64,000 nucleotides of DNA from contig SGPM01000106.1 of assembly GCA_004802725.1 (NCBI GenBank), positions 1 to 64,000 on the forward strand, in the 5' to 3' direction. This stretch comes from Antrodiella citrinella (Eukaryota; Basidiomycota; Agaricomycetes; Polyporales; Steccherinaceae). Below are positions 48,128-59,410 of this stretch, piece after piece (within the stretch, counting starts at the first letter, position 1; each line of letters opens with the position of its first letter). The notes under the pieces were generated by a model, which worked only from the letters and a program-made list of their open reading frames with translations, made no database searches and was not told the DNA's origin. The position numbers and the translations under genes are program-made.

Positions 48128-48368
48128 GGTCTTGGAGATGGTTGAGATTCCGCGTTGTAGGTGCAAAGTCGTAAGAACGACGATGAGGGCGAGGCGTGCG
48201 TTCTAGCGAGGTGTACAATCTCATCTTTAGATGAGATCGCCGTGATGCCGAGCGTTCCTAAAAAGGAAACACTTTGTGCGGGCCTTCTGTGTCCCAATTG
48301 TCGTGAACGCCGTACACTCACTCAGTCACTCTCACTCTCAGTCTTGCCAACGGCGGTATCTTGACAAA

Positions 48369-49566
48369 ATGGTATGCATTATCTTGGCATGTACTGTACA
48401 TCGCTCACGTATCGTTCGTCTTTGTAGGCTCGTAATGAGGAGAAAGCACAGTCCATGCTCTACCGCTTTCGCGAGGCTCAAGCGGCAGAGCTGGGACTCG
48501 GGACCCGCAGTGACCGTAGACCCAAGATGGCTAGCAGCTGTAAGAGCTTGCGAGACTGTGAAAGATGGAGAGGAGAGATACTGAGAGAGATTAGCAGGAA
48601 GGTCTCGAAGATTCAAGACAGTACGCCGTTCACGACTTATTCTCCTCGTCACGAGCTTAACGTATGGCATCAGCTGGTTTGACGGACTACGAAGTGCGAG
48701 ATCTCAATGACGAGATCAACAAACTTATGCGCGAGAAGAGACACTGGGAGAACCAGATTGTTGCTTTGGGAGGCGCGAATTATAGGCGGAATGTCGCCAT
48801 GGTGGATGACGATGGAAAGGAGGTGCCAGGGACAAAGGGCTACAAGTGGGTTAGGAATCCCTCACTTTTAGTCCACATTCGCTGACCCGAATCCAAAGGT
48901 ACTTTGGTCGTGCGAAGGATTTACCCGGAGTCAAGGAGCTGTTCCAGAGTAGGAAGAAGGACGAAGACGAAGAGAATGTGGCGCACACGTTCTACAAAAA
49001 GTTCATGAACCAAGGTCCAGCTTATTTTGGTGACCTCGACGAGCAGGACGGTACATTACTTGAGTATGAGAGACAAGCAGAAGAAGAGGGTGCGTCTTCC
49101 ACACTACATACCAGTGTTCTCTACTCACATGCTCCCTATAGAATGGCAGGATGCGTACTCCCATCTACGTACAGCGCTCAAAATTCCCGAAGACGAGCCA
49201 ACGCCCCCCATACCTCGTGGTGTCTCCATATCTCACACAGACAGCCATACTAATGGCGACGTCGCCCGAAGTTCAGACTCAAAGAGGAAGGCACCTGACG
49301 GCGACGTCGACATGACACCCTCAGAGGCTTTCTCGGATGATGCCTCAAAACGGGTCAAGACCAATGGCGTCCCTCCGCAGAACGGCGATGCCTTGTCTCC
49401 GGAGGAAACAATGCTGGCACATGCCCGTGCGACAGCAGCGTATATACCGTTCTTGACACCAGACCACCTTCTACCACCGAAGTTACCGTCTAGGGTGGAG
49501 ATGGAGGAATTTTTGCTGGGTCTACGGAAGAAGGCTTTGGTGGAGGAGTATTTTGGAGAGGCGTGA
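48369..49566 (+). CDS. ISY1: Pre-mRNA splicing factor Isy1
   Basis: Component of the NineTeen complex of the spliceosome that acts around the first catalytic step. The ATG at 48369-48371 is immediately followed by an intron (gtatgc...tttgtag), so Met is joined to ARNEEKAQSMLYRFREAQAA, the very conserved N-terminus. Then come RDCERWRGEILREISRKVSK, DTGLTDYEVRDLNDEINKLM, REKRHWENQIVALGGANYRR and YFGRAKDLPGVKELFQ. All four junctions restore conserved sequence. The C-terminal part has a low-complexity region (DSKRKAPDGDVDMTPSEAFS) and ends LGLRKKALVEEYFGEA. Stop at 49564-49566. It converges on the reductase gene with about 175 bp between stops. Confidence 0.95.
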
Positions 49567-49740
49567 TTTGGATGTGTAGTATGTGTAGTATCATCTTCTC
49601 TTGCATCTTCCGTGTGCTACTCATGGGCTCACGAAAGCAGAATCCCCGAATCGCACTATTCAGTTCCAATACTCCAGTCAGATTTCTACGACAGTGTGTA
49701 TCTACGCAACATTGATCTGGACTCGCAACAACTTCTTCTG

Positions 49741-52700
49741 TCACACCTGTTCACGTGGCAGGAACCCGGAACTACGCCACGACTCTAACCACAAATCCAC
49801 CATGTCTGGTGATAATCGCATTTCCAACATGGAGGGTGCCACCTGGACCGATTTCGTAGTGTCCAGAACCATGTCGCGGCCGTCGACAAGCGAGCGGCCA
49901 CGGTAATAGTCCAACAAGCGCAGAGCCGGGTTGCGTTTCATGTGCTCGACTTCTGATAGGGAACTGTCCTCAAAGCTTTCTTGCAGACGCGAGAGCCATT
50001 GGTCGTACGAGACCAGTGGGACACCCAGTTTCCGCGCAAAAGCCTCCAGGAATACGCGGAAGTGGATTCTGTTCGGGTTGACGAGATGCAGGACTGGCTC
50101 CGTGGAATTGCGCATCGCGGCGATGGCGTTTGCGCCTTCGTACGAAGGGATCCACGAGATGAGACCAGGCTGGGGGAAGTGAAAAGTATAAGCAAGCAAT
50201 TTTTCGATCAACCGAGGATTGACATTACCTCCGTTACGTCTGGTAGGCATCCCACATACACAGCAGACTTCACAATCGAAGGGAACCACTCCTTCTCGTT
50301 CCAATGACCATTTCTGTCCCCACACAACTGTCCAATACGAACAGACACAGTGCGGAGACCAGTCTGTTGGGACGCTGTGGCGAGGATCTGCTCCGCAATC
50401 CATTTGGACTCGGCGTAGCCGGTTCCAACTGCAATCGTAGGATCGTTGAGTAGTTCTTCTTTCCAAGGTACTCCAGCGCCGCCCTGGGGCCCAGAACCTA
50501 TAAAGATGGGTATTGAACATGTAATAATGAAGAGCGTGAAGCACAGACTCACGTCTAAAGATGCCAACCGAGCTGACAAATAGAATTTGAGGTGGCTCTG
50601 TGGATGGCGACGATAGTGAGAAATCTATGAGATTCCTCACGCCCTTGATATTCTTCTCGAAGGACTTCAGAGTCAGATTGAAGTCAACTTGCCAGGCTAC
50701 ACATAACATTTCAGTTTGCCTCTGGGGCACAATATAAATTGCACACTCACCATTGTGCATGATATGTGTGACGGAAGTGTGAAGCTTCTCGTACACCTCG
50801 AGGTCCAAACCAAGACGCGACGAACTAAGATCCCCTTCGACCAATTCAAACTTCGGAGACCGTGTACAATCCTCGAGAAGGCCCTGTTTCTGCATCGCGT
50901 CCTTCTGCCTTGATTCTAAGTTGACACCGGCAGACGGTCTGTTGAAGGCGTATATCTTCTTCACAGTAGGATCGCGGGTCAATTGCGCAAGGATGTTGCA
51001 ACCAAATCCACCCGTGGTCCCCGTAACGAGGACTACGTCTCCATCGTTTGGACGTGGGTGCAGCGATTGGGGCCGTGCCGAGAAGTTGGCTGTATATTTC
51101 GCCGCCGTATCCCTGAGCTCTGACACACGAGACACATGATCGCCCGCAGGAGTAGCGGAACTGGAAGGGTCGGCAACCTGTAGAAGAAGCCGCGTCATAC
51201 CCGCGATAGTGGGTTCGCGGAATACAAGGTTGGACGGTAGACTAGCTGCTGCGTCAATATTGAAAGTACGCAGTGCGCCCGCAATTTTGCTGTGAATCCA
51301 AGATGCTTGGAGACTAGAAATAACAATGAAGCTTTGTTTCGTGAAACTCGCACTGCGGGACATACCTGTCACAGCCAAACTGGAAGATATCGTCGTCGTC
51401 GCCACACGTCTCGCCCATGACATTAGTTGTGACAGTGCGAACAAAATTTGTGATTTCNACCTCCGTCCACTCGGCGATTGCAGGCCCGTCAATTTGCAGA
51501 GCACCAACAGATTCGTAAATTTTGTTGATCTCATTCTCGTAGTCGCTGAGTATAGTTTGTCTTCTCGGGGTCCCCTTGGGAGTNTATTGCAAAGGCTTAG
51601 AAGGTGCAACGACGAGGATCATCTAGCGTGCAAGGTTATGCCAACTGTGTACACGAGTTTGAGGCAAAGAGATATACCTCTTTAAAGATTCTTGAGTGCT
51701 GTGGTGCGTANTCATTCATACGTTCAATAGTTGACCTACGAGGTCGTGATTAGTAGTTGAAGTACCAAGNCATGGGATGGTGTATACCAGATTGAAGCCT
51801 TGAATTCTTCTAGCTTTGTTGGATCCTTTGGATCAAATGTATATTCGGGTTTGGGCTCGACGAGAACTCCATTGTGAAATCTGCCGCGGCCAAATATAAT
51901 TGCAGCCTTTATCTTTGTGTCCGTGCTCAAAATAGCCTCTGAGGAATAGAGTGAGATTTNCCGATTGCTATCNATGATTGAACGGAGTACTCACCTAGCG
52001 GTCCTGGATTCGTCTGCCCATACAAATCAGTGTCTACGACTCGAAGACGGCGAAATTGCGGTACCTTCTCACCACTAGACAACACGATCTGGTCGTCTTT
52101 CCTGCCGTACAACTTCCAGAAGTCCGGTCTCGTCGGATGTCGNAGGAACAAATCGCCTGTGGCGTAAGCATCGCGACCGTTGTGGTTAGAATTGAACACC
52201 TGAGGTCTCCAATGCTCGCNCGCCTGCAGAAGCTCGATAAGAGTACACTGAGTCAGTGANAGTGACTTACCATAAGTATCAACTCTGAGAGGCCTTGGCC
52301 NTGATCTACGAATTCGTGCGGGACAAGAGAGGCAATCTGTAGATACTGCCAATCCATGCCCATAAAATCTGCGGTCTCAGTAGTGAGCAACTGCATGCTC
52401 TCGCATCCTTGATGGAAAGATCATCACCTGGCATAAAGACATTTACNACAGAGCATTCTGTCCTAGATAATAATTCAGGACGAGACACCGAAGNAAAGTG
52501 ATCGATACATACAATCCGAATGTAAGATACACCCTGACACCTTGTATGACAAGCGAGTCTCCGGTGTGCTTTGAAAGGGGCCCGCNCCCAAAAAGCTGGA
52601 ATTCAGGTCAGTACGATGCTCTTCTATTTATTATAGAGCGAGGTACATACAACGCCTTTGAACGTACGCAAGTGCGCGACCGATTCGGGTACCGTAACCC

Positions 52701-53911
52701 AGTGCTGGTTATGCGGTGTTACAGACTTTATTGAGCAATGATACCGAGAATAAGTACCTCAAGAAAACTTGGTACACAGCAGATCATGTCGCATTTGCTG
52801 GCCAATGAAGCTTTGAGGAAGTTATCCGGGGTAGGCAACGTTGCGGGCGATCTCGGTTTGAAAACACCCAAGATCATACCAGCGGAGGCCTGAATCAAGG
52901 CATTCTGTGAACACACAATACCTCGCCTTCTCGGAAAGAGGAACGTACAGAGAGGAATACACCAAGTGACCCAAAGCCATGGTATAATGGCATGACATGC
53001 CATCCTACAATAACTCCGGCGAGATCTAAGCGTCCACCGACTAGATGAAGGGAACGAGTTAGTCCACTAATTCAGAATCTACGTGTCTCAGAATAAAATC
53101 TTACACGGAGCCCAGCTTCGTTGTAAGACATTACAGTGTTTCCAGGATATTGGCTTTGGAAAAGCCGTGGAACCTATTGTACAATGTTAGACGATTAGAA
53201 CCAATCGTAAGTGAAACGTTCACGAACCAGACGAGTGAAAGATCATGGCAACACTTTCTCCATCATGCGCGACGGTTGGATAGCTATCGAAGCTGACGTC
53301 GTCCACCGCAGCGCAGAGGTCTTCGAACACGGGCATACGGTCTATTTTAGGCGATACGCCTCCCGTAGACTGGATGATACCCGAAGCAGACTCTGCGAGA
53401 GTCACGGTAGAAGACTCTGGACTGACAAGCAAGAAAGCAGTCTCGGTCTTGGTAAGAAGATGAGCTACTGCTTCTGGGCTGTTACGCGGCGAGATGGCGA
53501 AGAACGTGAAGCCGGCACGCATGATACCAATCATGGTGCATAGATAGGTAATAGTATCTGCATTCCAGTCAGCACAAACTCTAAGCAAGACAAATAAGAG
53601 GGATGGGACCACGCACCAGATGACGCTAGAATACCGACCACAGGCAATCGGAAAGGATCATGCGAGGATAGTTGAGAGCGATCCCTGATGTAGCGAGCAG
53701 CACGATGTATCATGCGCACGGCCTGGGACCAGGTGATCGTTCGAATTTCGTCGTCGTCATCGTAGACGAAAAGCGGATGATCAGGATTGTGAACACCGTT
53801 CCAGTCGTATATTTCTGGGAGCGTGGCTTTGTTCTGTTCCAGTAACTGACGAGGAGGGCGGAACGTTGGACATTTAAGACCCTGGGTATCAGGCAAGCTG
53901 AGCGGTGCCAT
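49741..53911 (-). CDS. NRPS-like adenylation-thiolation-reductase enzyme, copy 1
   Basis: Monomodular carboxylate reductase of the alpha-aminoadipate-reductase (Lys2)-like type. The A domain activates an acid as acyl-AMP, the T domain carries it on phosphopantetheine, and the NAD(P)-binding R domain releases it as an aldehyde. The start is MAPLSLPDTQGLKCPTF. A-domain pieces include IYDWNGVHNPDHPLFVYDD, FFAISPRNSPEAVAHLLTK, IFHSSGS, MPLYHGFGSLGVFLS, GDLFLRHPTRPDFWKLYGRK and DDQIVLSSGEK. The T domain reads DDDDIFQFGCDSL, with Ser restored across an intron. The R domain has VLVTGTTGGFGCNILAQL and GYAESKWIAEQIL. It ends SWRSSGFLPREQV. A short exon (HWVTVPESVAHLRTFKG) lies within 52640-52700. About a dozen introns. 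Many single N bases lie between 51.4 and 52.6 kb. Close paralogue of the gene at 59411-63719. Confidence 0.88.
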
Positions 53912-53960
53912 AGTTGACTGGAGAGTGAACTGTCTTACCTGGAGGTCGCGTTATTGGCCT

Positions 53961-53967
53961 CTATATA
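53961..53967 (-). promoter_or_regulatory. TATA-like box of reductase copy 1
   Basis: TATATAG on the minus strand, 50 bp upstream of the ATG at 53911. Confidence 0.45.
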
Positions 53968-54168
53968 CCCTCTATTAATGCAGCACTGGTATGGCCGTGA
54001 CGAAACACCCGATCATGCCTCGGTGTAGGTTCACAGAATCTGATATAGTGAGTATCGCACTGAGCAGATGACTGAGGGCCACGGTTCTTCCAGTATCTTT
54101 GCTGATCAAGAGTTGCAATCCTGTGGCGTGCCGAGATGCCGATCGCGCCCACAACTCTTCAGGGCTCG

Positions 54169-54184
54169 AAGGTCGCCATACCGA
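54169..54184 (+). repeat. 16-nt direct repeat AAGGTCGCCATACCGA, copy 1
   Basis: Identical to 54657-54672. A CGGCTGAAC block also accompanies each copy (54193-54201 here, 54639-54647 there), although on opposite sides. Confidence 0.75.
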
Positions 54185-54204
54185 AGAACAGTCGGCTGAA
54201 CCGG

Positions 54205-54291
54205 CAGGGTCCTCATATCTAGGGGGCGCTAAAAAAGGGTCAGGGCGTTTAAAAGGGTCGACCCTCCAAAAAGGGAGGGTCCCACGTGACC
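54205..54291 (-). repeat. Interspersed hairpin-bearing repeat, copy 2
   Basis: On the minus strand this reads GGTCACGTG, ACCCTCCCTTTTTGGA, GGGTCGACCCTTTT, a short extra TTAAACGCCCTGACCC block, AGCGCCCCCTAG and GAGGACCCTGCC, parallel to 4366-4445 (+). It contains the palindrome GGGTCGACCC and the hairpin CCCTCC-AAAAA-GGGAGG. Confidence 0.7.
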
Positions 54292-54656
54292 TCAAAACTT
54301 TGAGTGTACGGTGCGGGTTTGCACGGGGGAAGCGCCCGTCGCTCAGAGGGCTGCGAAGGGGGGGCGGCTGTTGCCGGCCTGCGAAAAGGCCTGCGGCGGC
54401 GAATAACCCTGGGAATGACCATATTTCGACGCTTTCCTTCCCAGGAGCATGTGACGCCCCTGGATGAGATTCAGCAGGGGGATGGTCGGGCCCATGGTTT
54501 ACCTCATAGACCCTAATGCAGCAAGGGGTCCGCGGCGGTCTCGGACATCGCGACAGTAAGTGGATATGTTATTATAAAGCCGCGCCATGTACACGTAGTA
54601 TGCGGGATATAAATTACCGGCCACAATTGACGGGGATCCGGCTGAACGAAAAAAAA

Positions 54657-54672
54657 AAGGTCGCCATACCGA
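54657..54672 (+). repeat. 16-nt direct repeat, copy 2
   Basis: Exact second copy of AAGGTCGCCATACCGA, 488 nt downstream of copy 1 and directly after a 10-nt A run. Confidence 0.75.
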
Positions 54673-54816
54673 GCGTTTCCGATAAACCTAGCAGAGGCTA
54701 GGGGCAGAGGCTAGGGTTAGACGTCAGACCCAGGCAACTTGTCACACAATAATCCACATGTAAGAATAGCAACGTGATAAGAGCCCGTCAACTCTGAACA
54801 ATAGCTGCTACTGAGT

Positions 54817-56520
54817 CTACTGCCCATCGCGGTCGAACCGCTTGTAAGCATGCTTCTCATATTCTTTCGTCTTCGCTTTACCTCTATTGTTGGGTCTAAA
54901 CAAGTCACATATGATGATGGTCAGCGCCAGCCAAATCGGGGACACAAACGAAGTCACATACATTACTGGTACCCTTGGTTCAATCAGAGCGCGGTGCTGC
55001 ATGTTCAGGAAGCGATCACGGAAGAGGTTCCCTTCAGGCTAGAAGACAGCCGTAAGCAAGTCACTGGCTTCGACGTTGTTTGGAACCCACGTACCTTCAG
55101 AGCCCTGAAGCTTTCTGACAGGTCTTCTCCGAGCTGGACGTCTACCGGACCTGTAGGTACAACGTGTCTGCCGAGTTTCGTACCCGCCATACCTTTTTTC
55201 TGTTTCTCAGCCTCGTCCTTCTGACGCTCCAGAGTCTCACGTTCCCTCTGGGTATTGGTCTTCTTGAATGACTTTCGGAACGACTTGGCCATAGATATCG
55301 TGGCCAGCATGCGCTTCTGCGCTACCTTCTCCTCAAGTGCTCGCTTCTGTTTCGTTTGTGAGAAATAGATGGAATGAGACCAGATCGCGTGAACGCACCT
55401 CCGCACGACGTTTCGCAGCTTTCAGCCTTTCCTTCTTCGTCTTCCTCTCCGCCAATTTTTTCGTCAGCTTTTCCTGACTACCGTCGCTCTCCTCGTCGAC
55501 AGCATCTGCACCTGGAATGTCCACAGTCATGCCTGGCGCCCCGATGACTTCATCTTCCGCTGCGAGCCTACGAGCTGCGATAATCTTATCTTTCATCTGC
55601 TTGAGCTGCTCCGCGTCTTTCACCCGCTTGTCCTCCACTTGATGCGCCTCATGCAACAATGACAGATGCGAATCCGCAGAAGGGTTGTATGAGGTTCCTT
55701 CATGAGGAGCTGGAACCGCCGATAGAGCAATGAGGGCACGAGGGTGAGGTGTATTGGGTTGCTGAAGCATCGCGCAGCATAAGGTAGTGTAATACGACAT
55801 GAGTCGATAGTACTCACCTTGACGTCAAGCTTCTTCCCCGGTACATTCCCAACGACTTCCTCAACAATTTCCTTCGGGATCCAAACATCGTAGTCTCCGC
55901 TGTTTTTTACAGCTTCACTCACTTCCAACAATGCACTTCCTGCACCCATCTCCGTCGGATCTATGACTGAATTGAAGGGTCCTTTGCGCATCTTTTTACC
56001 GATGCGGAGTAAGCGGCCTTTTTCTTCATGAGTGAGCGTTTTTCGTTTGAGACTTGTAGATGAAGATGAGGGTCGAGAGAATACTGCGGGGACGGCGGAG
56101 CGTTGGCTGAGAATTTTTGTGGAGGTGAGGAGAGAAGTGGAGAACTTTGGAAGACGCTTCCGCACTGCACAGATGTTCCGTGAGTTAACACAGGCAATGC
56201 ACAGAAGATACTGGGGCGTACCTTTCTCATCTCCTTTGACGTCAATTTGGAAAAGTTTATCGTTTGTCTGTTTTTGCACTGTCGTTCTGCGATACATACA
56301 GTAAGACAACATACACATATAACATCATGTCACAATGAACGGCGTACCCGATGACCCTCTCCTCAGTCCTTAGCTGTTCCAGACCATACTCAACTTCGTC
56401 CAAATCCACATTCTTCCGCCATGAACGCTTTCCTTTTCGGCTAGCCTGTGCCCGTTGGGATGGGGCACCGACAGAGGACTTCGACTTCTTTGTACTTGTT
56501 GAAGGTTTTGAGGCCGCCAT
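54817..56520 (-). CDS. NOP53: Ribosome biogenesis protein Nop53 (GLTSCR2/PICT1 family)
   Basis: Nucleolar 60S assembly factor that docks the Mtr4-exosome for 27S/7S pre-rRNA processing. The ATG at 56520 starts MAASKPSTSTKKSKSSVGAP, then the hallmark SRKGKRSWRKNVDLDEVEYG. Next come NDKLFQIDVKGDEK, KTLTHEEKGRLLRIGKKMRK, YDVWIPKEIVEEVVGNVPGK, TPHPRALIALSAVPAPHEGT and SYNPSADSHLSLLHEAHQVE. A long Lys/Arg/Glu helical region and LSESFRALKPEG-like sequence lead to MQHRALIEPRVPV, which splices to IPNNRGKAKTKEYEKHAYKR and FDRDGQ. Stop at 54817-54819. The last donor is AT|gtatgt, chosen because it keeps the conserved RVPV-P join in frame. At least five introns. Confidence 0.93.
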
Positions 56521-56659
56521 AGTTGTACTTGGGAATACAAATGATGGTGGGCAAAGTTGAGTGTGCTGGGTGCAGAAAGTAGATCAAGCCTGAACCCAAC
56601 AGAGGGGAGCAAGGGCAAAGCGCTCGCAGAAATGTAGTGACTAGCGGAGGAAAAAAGAC

Positions 56660-56663
56660 AAAA
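56660..56663 (-). terminator. Pol III T-run after tRNA-Ala
   Basis: On the minus strand, TTTT is followed a few bases later by TTTTTT (56651-56656), downstream of the tRNA 3' end. Confidence 0.55.
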
Positions 56664-56677
56664 TCTTCAAAGTCTAC

Positions 56678-56756
56678 TGGACATTCAGGGGATTGAACCC
56701 TGGACCTCACGCACATCATATGCGAAGCGTGCGCGCTACCACTGTGCCAAATGCCC
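56678..56756 (-). tRNA. Probable tRNA-Ala (CGC) with a 7-nt intron
   Basis: Acceptor GGGCATT/AATGTCC, T arm CAGGG-TTCAATC-CCCTG, variable loop AGGTC and anticodon stem CACGC/GCGTG. The anticodon region holds 14 nt between the stem strands. Read as TTCGCA + intron TATGATG + T, the anticodon is CGC (Ala), and the acceptor shows the G3:U70 pair that defines tRNA-Ala. The D stem GCAC/GCGC has one A-C mismatch, so reduced function or a pseudogene remains possible. It lies between the NOP53 start and the CCC1 stop. Confidence 0.75.
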
Positions 56757-56908
56757 ACGAAATAAATACATCAGGCGGCCTATCACTCAACGGGACACTG
56801 TATTTCTTACAAACTTAAGCTCCACATTTGAAAATCAAGCAACCGAACGTCTATAATATTGAGATAATGAAAACAAATGCAATGTGATTCCCCATCTGTA
56901 CTGTCACT

Positions 56909-58019
56909 TCACTCTTCCATGACAGCGACCAAAGCATAAGCTGCTGCGGCAGCCGCACCTCCGACGAGAAGCGTGCTGATGGCTCCGTACACATAACCAC
57001 CAATGCCCCGTCCAGCAGCACCAGTTATCCTAGCTTTCACCACTCCGAAAATGAGAAGAACAATGCCGGTAACGATGCATGAATAAAGCAGCGCAACCTT
57101 GGCCTTAGGGACTAGTTATAATGACAGTCAGTTGAATGTGGCGATCTGACTGCGCAGGTACTCACCAAAGAAGTATGGAAGCAGAGGAATGAAACCTCCC
57201 AAGAGATAACCCATACCGATTGTGAATGCGGAGATATAAAGTCGGCGTGTAGGGACCTCTTCGAGACCCTCGTCGAACTTGAGCAAGAACGCAGATAGGC
57301 CAACGGATGCACTCCACTTCAGACTGCCTTCCTCCGTAGTATGTCTCGAGCTGGAGCTGCACCCTTCTCCAGCAGTATCAATTTCCACATCCCGGAGGCA
57401 CTTCGCCACCATCCTGCTTGTCTTCTCGTCGACACCTATGGGTCCGAGCACGCCATAGACTTCGCGCTCCATTTCTCCATCGCAGCTGCGCACGACGCGA
57501 GCCGCTGTGCATTTCTTGAGGTAGCGATAATGATCACGTTCCGCTTGGGAAGCGAGGAAGCCACCAATTCCCATGGAAATGGCCCCTGCAATCAACTCTG
57601 CTGTGCCTCCGAGAATAACGAGCCTTGATTCACCCAGGGAAGATAAGCCTGCAGCGAGAGCGAATGGCACTGTGAGACCGTCCGAGAGGCCAATGACACT
57701 GCGAAGAGAAAGAAAATAGGTAAGCATGATACGGGACAAGACGATACGCCACACGCTAGGGAACGTGAAAAAGTGCTTACACATCTCGAATAACGTCTGG
57801 GTCGATGAGGGTGCGCTCATCGTCGTCTTTGAGGTCCTTGCAGCAGACGCCCTCTCGCCCTGGAATATGCATGTCGCATTTCGCGGGAAGTGGTGCTTGC
57901 ACGGTGGTCGCAGTGTCTGTAATTGACCATACTGGGGGCTTCTTGTTGAGTGAGCCGCTCAGATCAGAGCCCCGAGACGGCAAGGGAACAGAGGGTGCGT
58001 TTTCTTGGTCCGACGACAT
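56909..58019 (-). CDS. CCC1: Vacuolar iron/manganese transporter (Ccc1/VIT1 family)
   Basis: Five-helix VIT family exchanger that moves cytosolic Fe2+ or Mn2+ into the vacuole. The ATG at 58019 starts MSSDQENAPSVPLPSRGSDL; a further hydrophilic region with CKDLKDDDERTLIDPDVIRD precedes the first helix. The core reads VIGLSDGLTVPFALAAGLSS (TM1), VILGGTAELIAGAISMGIGG (TM2, with the metal-site Glu and Met) and SQAERDHYRY. A Cys- and charge-rich cytoplasmic metal-binding domain follows. The last helices are LYISAFTIGMGYLLGGFIPL, LLPYFF, VALLYSCIVTGIVLLIFGVV and GGYVYGAISTLLVGGAAAAA, ending YALVAVMEE. Stop at 56909-56911. At least two introns. It is transcribed away from reductase copy 2. Confidence 0.94.
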
Positions 58020-59410
58020 GTTTGAGAACGATATAAGATAAAAGAGAGCTGTGTCGGCTGAGATCGGTTGTGACGAGGTGAGGGTCGGGGACAAAGCACA
58101 GGAGGGGCGAGAGAACGTTGAGGAATTCGGAGTCAGCCGCAAGGCGGGCGCAAGCAAAGAGATCCGAGTTTTTATCTTATCTCCTGACCCAATAAGCGCC
58201 CTTTTGATCTCTCACGCGTCGTGGTCCGAATCGCGCACGACAATCTTCCGCAACATGCACGTTTTTCTTCACATATAGAGGTACCGCCTCCAGTTATGAG
58301 AGGCCGTTGTCTATCTAGGTCATATGTCGACAATACAGATGCCTCGCGGCGCCGGTGCCAGTCTGTCGAGAACTCAGGCTGTCAATTACACCAGTGAGTC
58401 GTGATGTTTCCTATAAGCAATCTTGCTGCTCAACAAACGTTGTGAACGGCATGACAAAGCAACCAGTCCGACTTTGAAAGACGCTTACTACACCTTTGCA
58501 TGTCGCGGCGAAGTCCGCTACCCAGTGCTCGAGGCTATCCTCGACGATCACGAGCTGCGAACTTACCTTCTTTTTCTCCGACCGTACCATGACCTCGACA
58601 TGGGAATAAAGTCAAATTGCGAGCCTCGAGATCTTCCAAAATGAGCGTGAAAATGGTTCAGGATTCAGGAACGTACACAAGAAGGCACTGTCGGCGCCGA
58701 CTCGGCGGCGTGTGACGGTGTGAACGTTTGAACACTGTTGGCCAACAAATCTACACAACCATCTTTAACGCGTGGATCATCGGGCCTTAGACTTCAGGAT
58801 AATGCTGACGTACCTGGATAGCAATCCTTGAGCAATCCTGCGCTGCAGGACCGATCCACTTTCAAGTCGCATCCGTTTGAGCTCTCGAGAACCAGTACTG
58901 CATCTGAACACTGTTGTTTTTGAGATGCAGTGTATGCTGCCGAGTGGTATTTTGATTGTTTCTGACTTCTTGCGACCCACTTATGTCTCACTCAATCACG
59001 CAGGGTCATCATTGTCTCAGTGCGCCACACCTCATAATATACAATGGTCTTACAACGCTTCGCACTCACATACACGTAGAGTGCGCTTCTACTGAGGTAT
59101 ACAGTAAGAAATCCTTCACATTTCTAGTCATAGAGTGTTGATGTCATTGTCCGATAGGCACTTCGTGGGTCGGCGTTTATTCGCTTTGGCGCGTAGGGAA
59201 GACAGCGTCGCGTGCCGCTTGTTACTACTAAGCCTGTAGCACTACTCACCTTCGCAGGGATGAGGTGCTCTTGTATTTTGAGAATTCATCACCGGGAAGT
59301 TTGCCGCTACCTCACGTATAAAAAGAGACCATGCTACGTTATCTCAACTCACCAAACAAACACCCTCTTCAATCGTTCGCATACAGACAGCCTTAATCAT
59401 ACAAACCTCA
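58020..59410. other. Divergent intergenic region (CCC1 / reductase copy 2)
   Basis: 1.4 kb without a recognised gene. The first part is the CCC1 promoter and the last part carries the TATA box of reductase copy 2. Short frames lack domains. Confidence 0.55.
59317..59325 (+). promoter_or_regulatory. TATA box of reductase copy 2
   Basis: TATAAAAAG about 94 bp upstream of the ATG at 59411, in a good core-promoter context followed by a CA-rich leader. Confidence 0.6.

Larger units (their letters stand above)
53912..54816. other. Upstream region of reductase copy 1, repeat-containing
   Basis: No gene. It holds a TATATAG at 53961-53967 (minus), 50 bp before the reductase ATG, one copy of the interspersed hairpin repeat, a 16-nt direct repeat, a GC-rich inverted stretch around 54375-54402, and a short tandem AGAGGCTAGGG near 54703-54726. 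Confidence 0.6.

Noticed and set aside
54171..54184. 5S-rRNA-like GGTCGCCATACCGA
   Set aside because: Resembles the 5S 5' end only over about 12 nt; no downstream 5S box A/C or stem sequences.
54700..54726. Telomere-like CTAGGGTTAG motif
   Set aside because: Only one TTAGGG-type unit within a short AGAGGCTAGGG tandem; not an interstitial telomere array.
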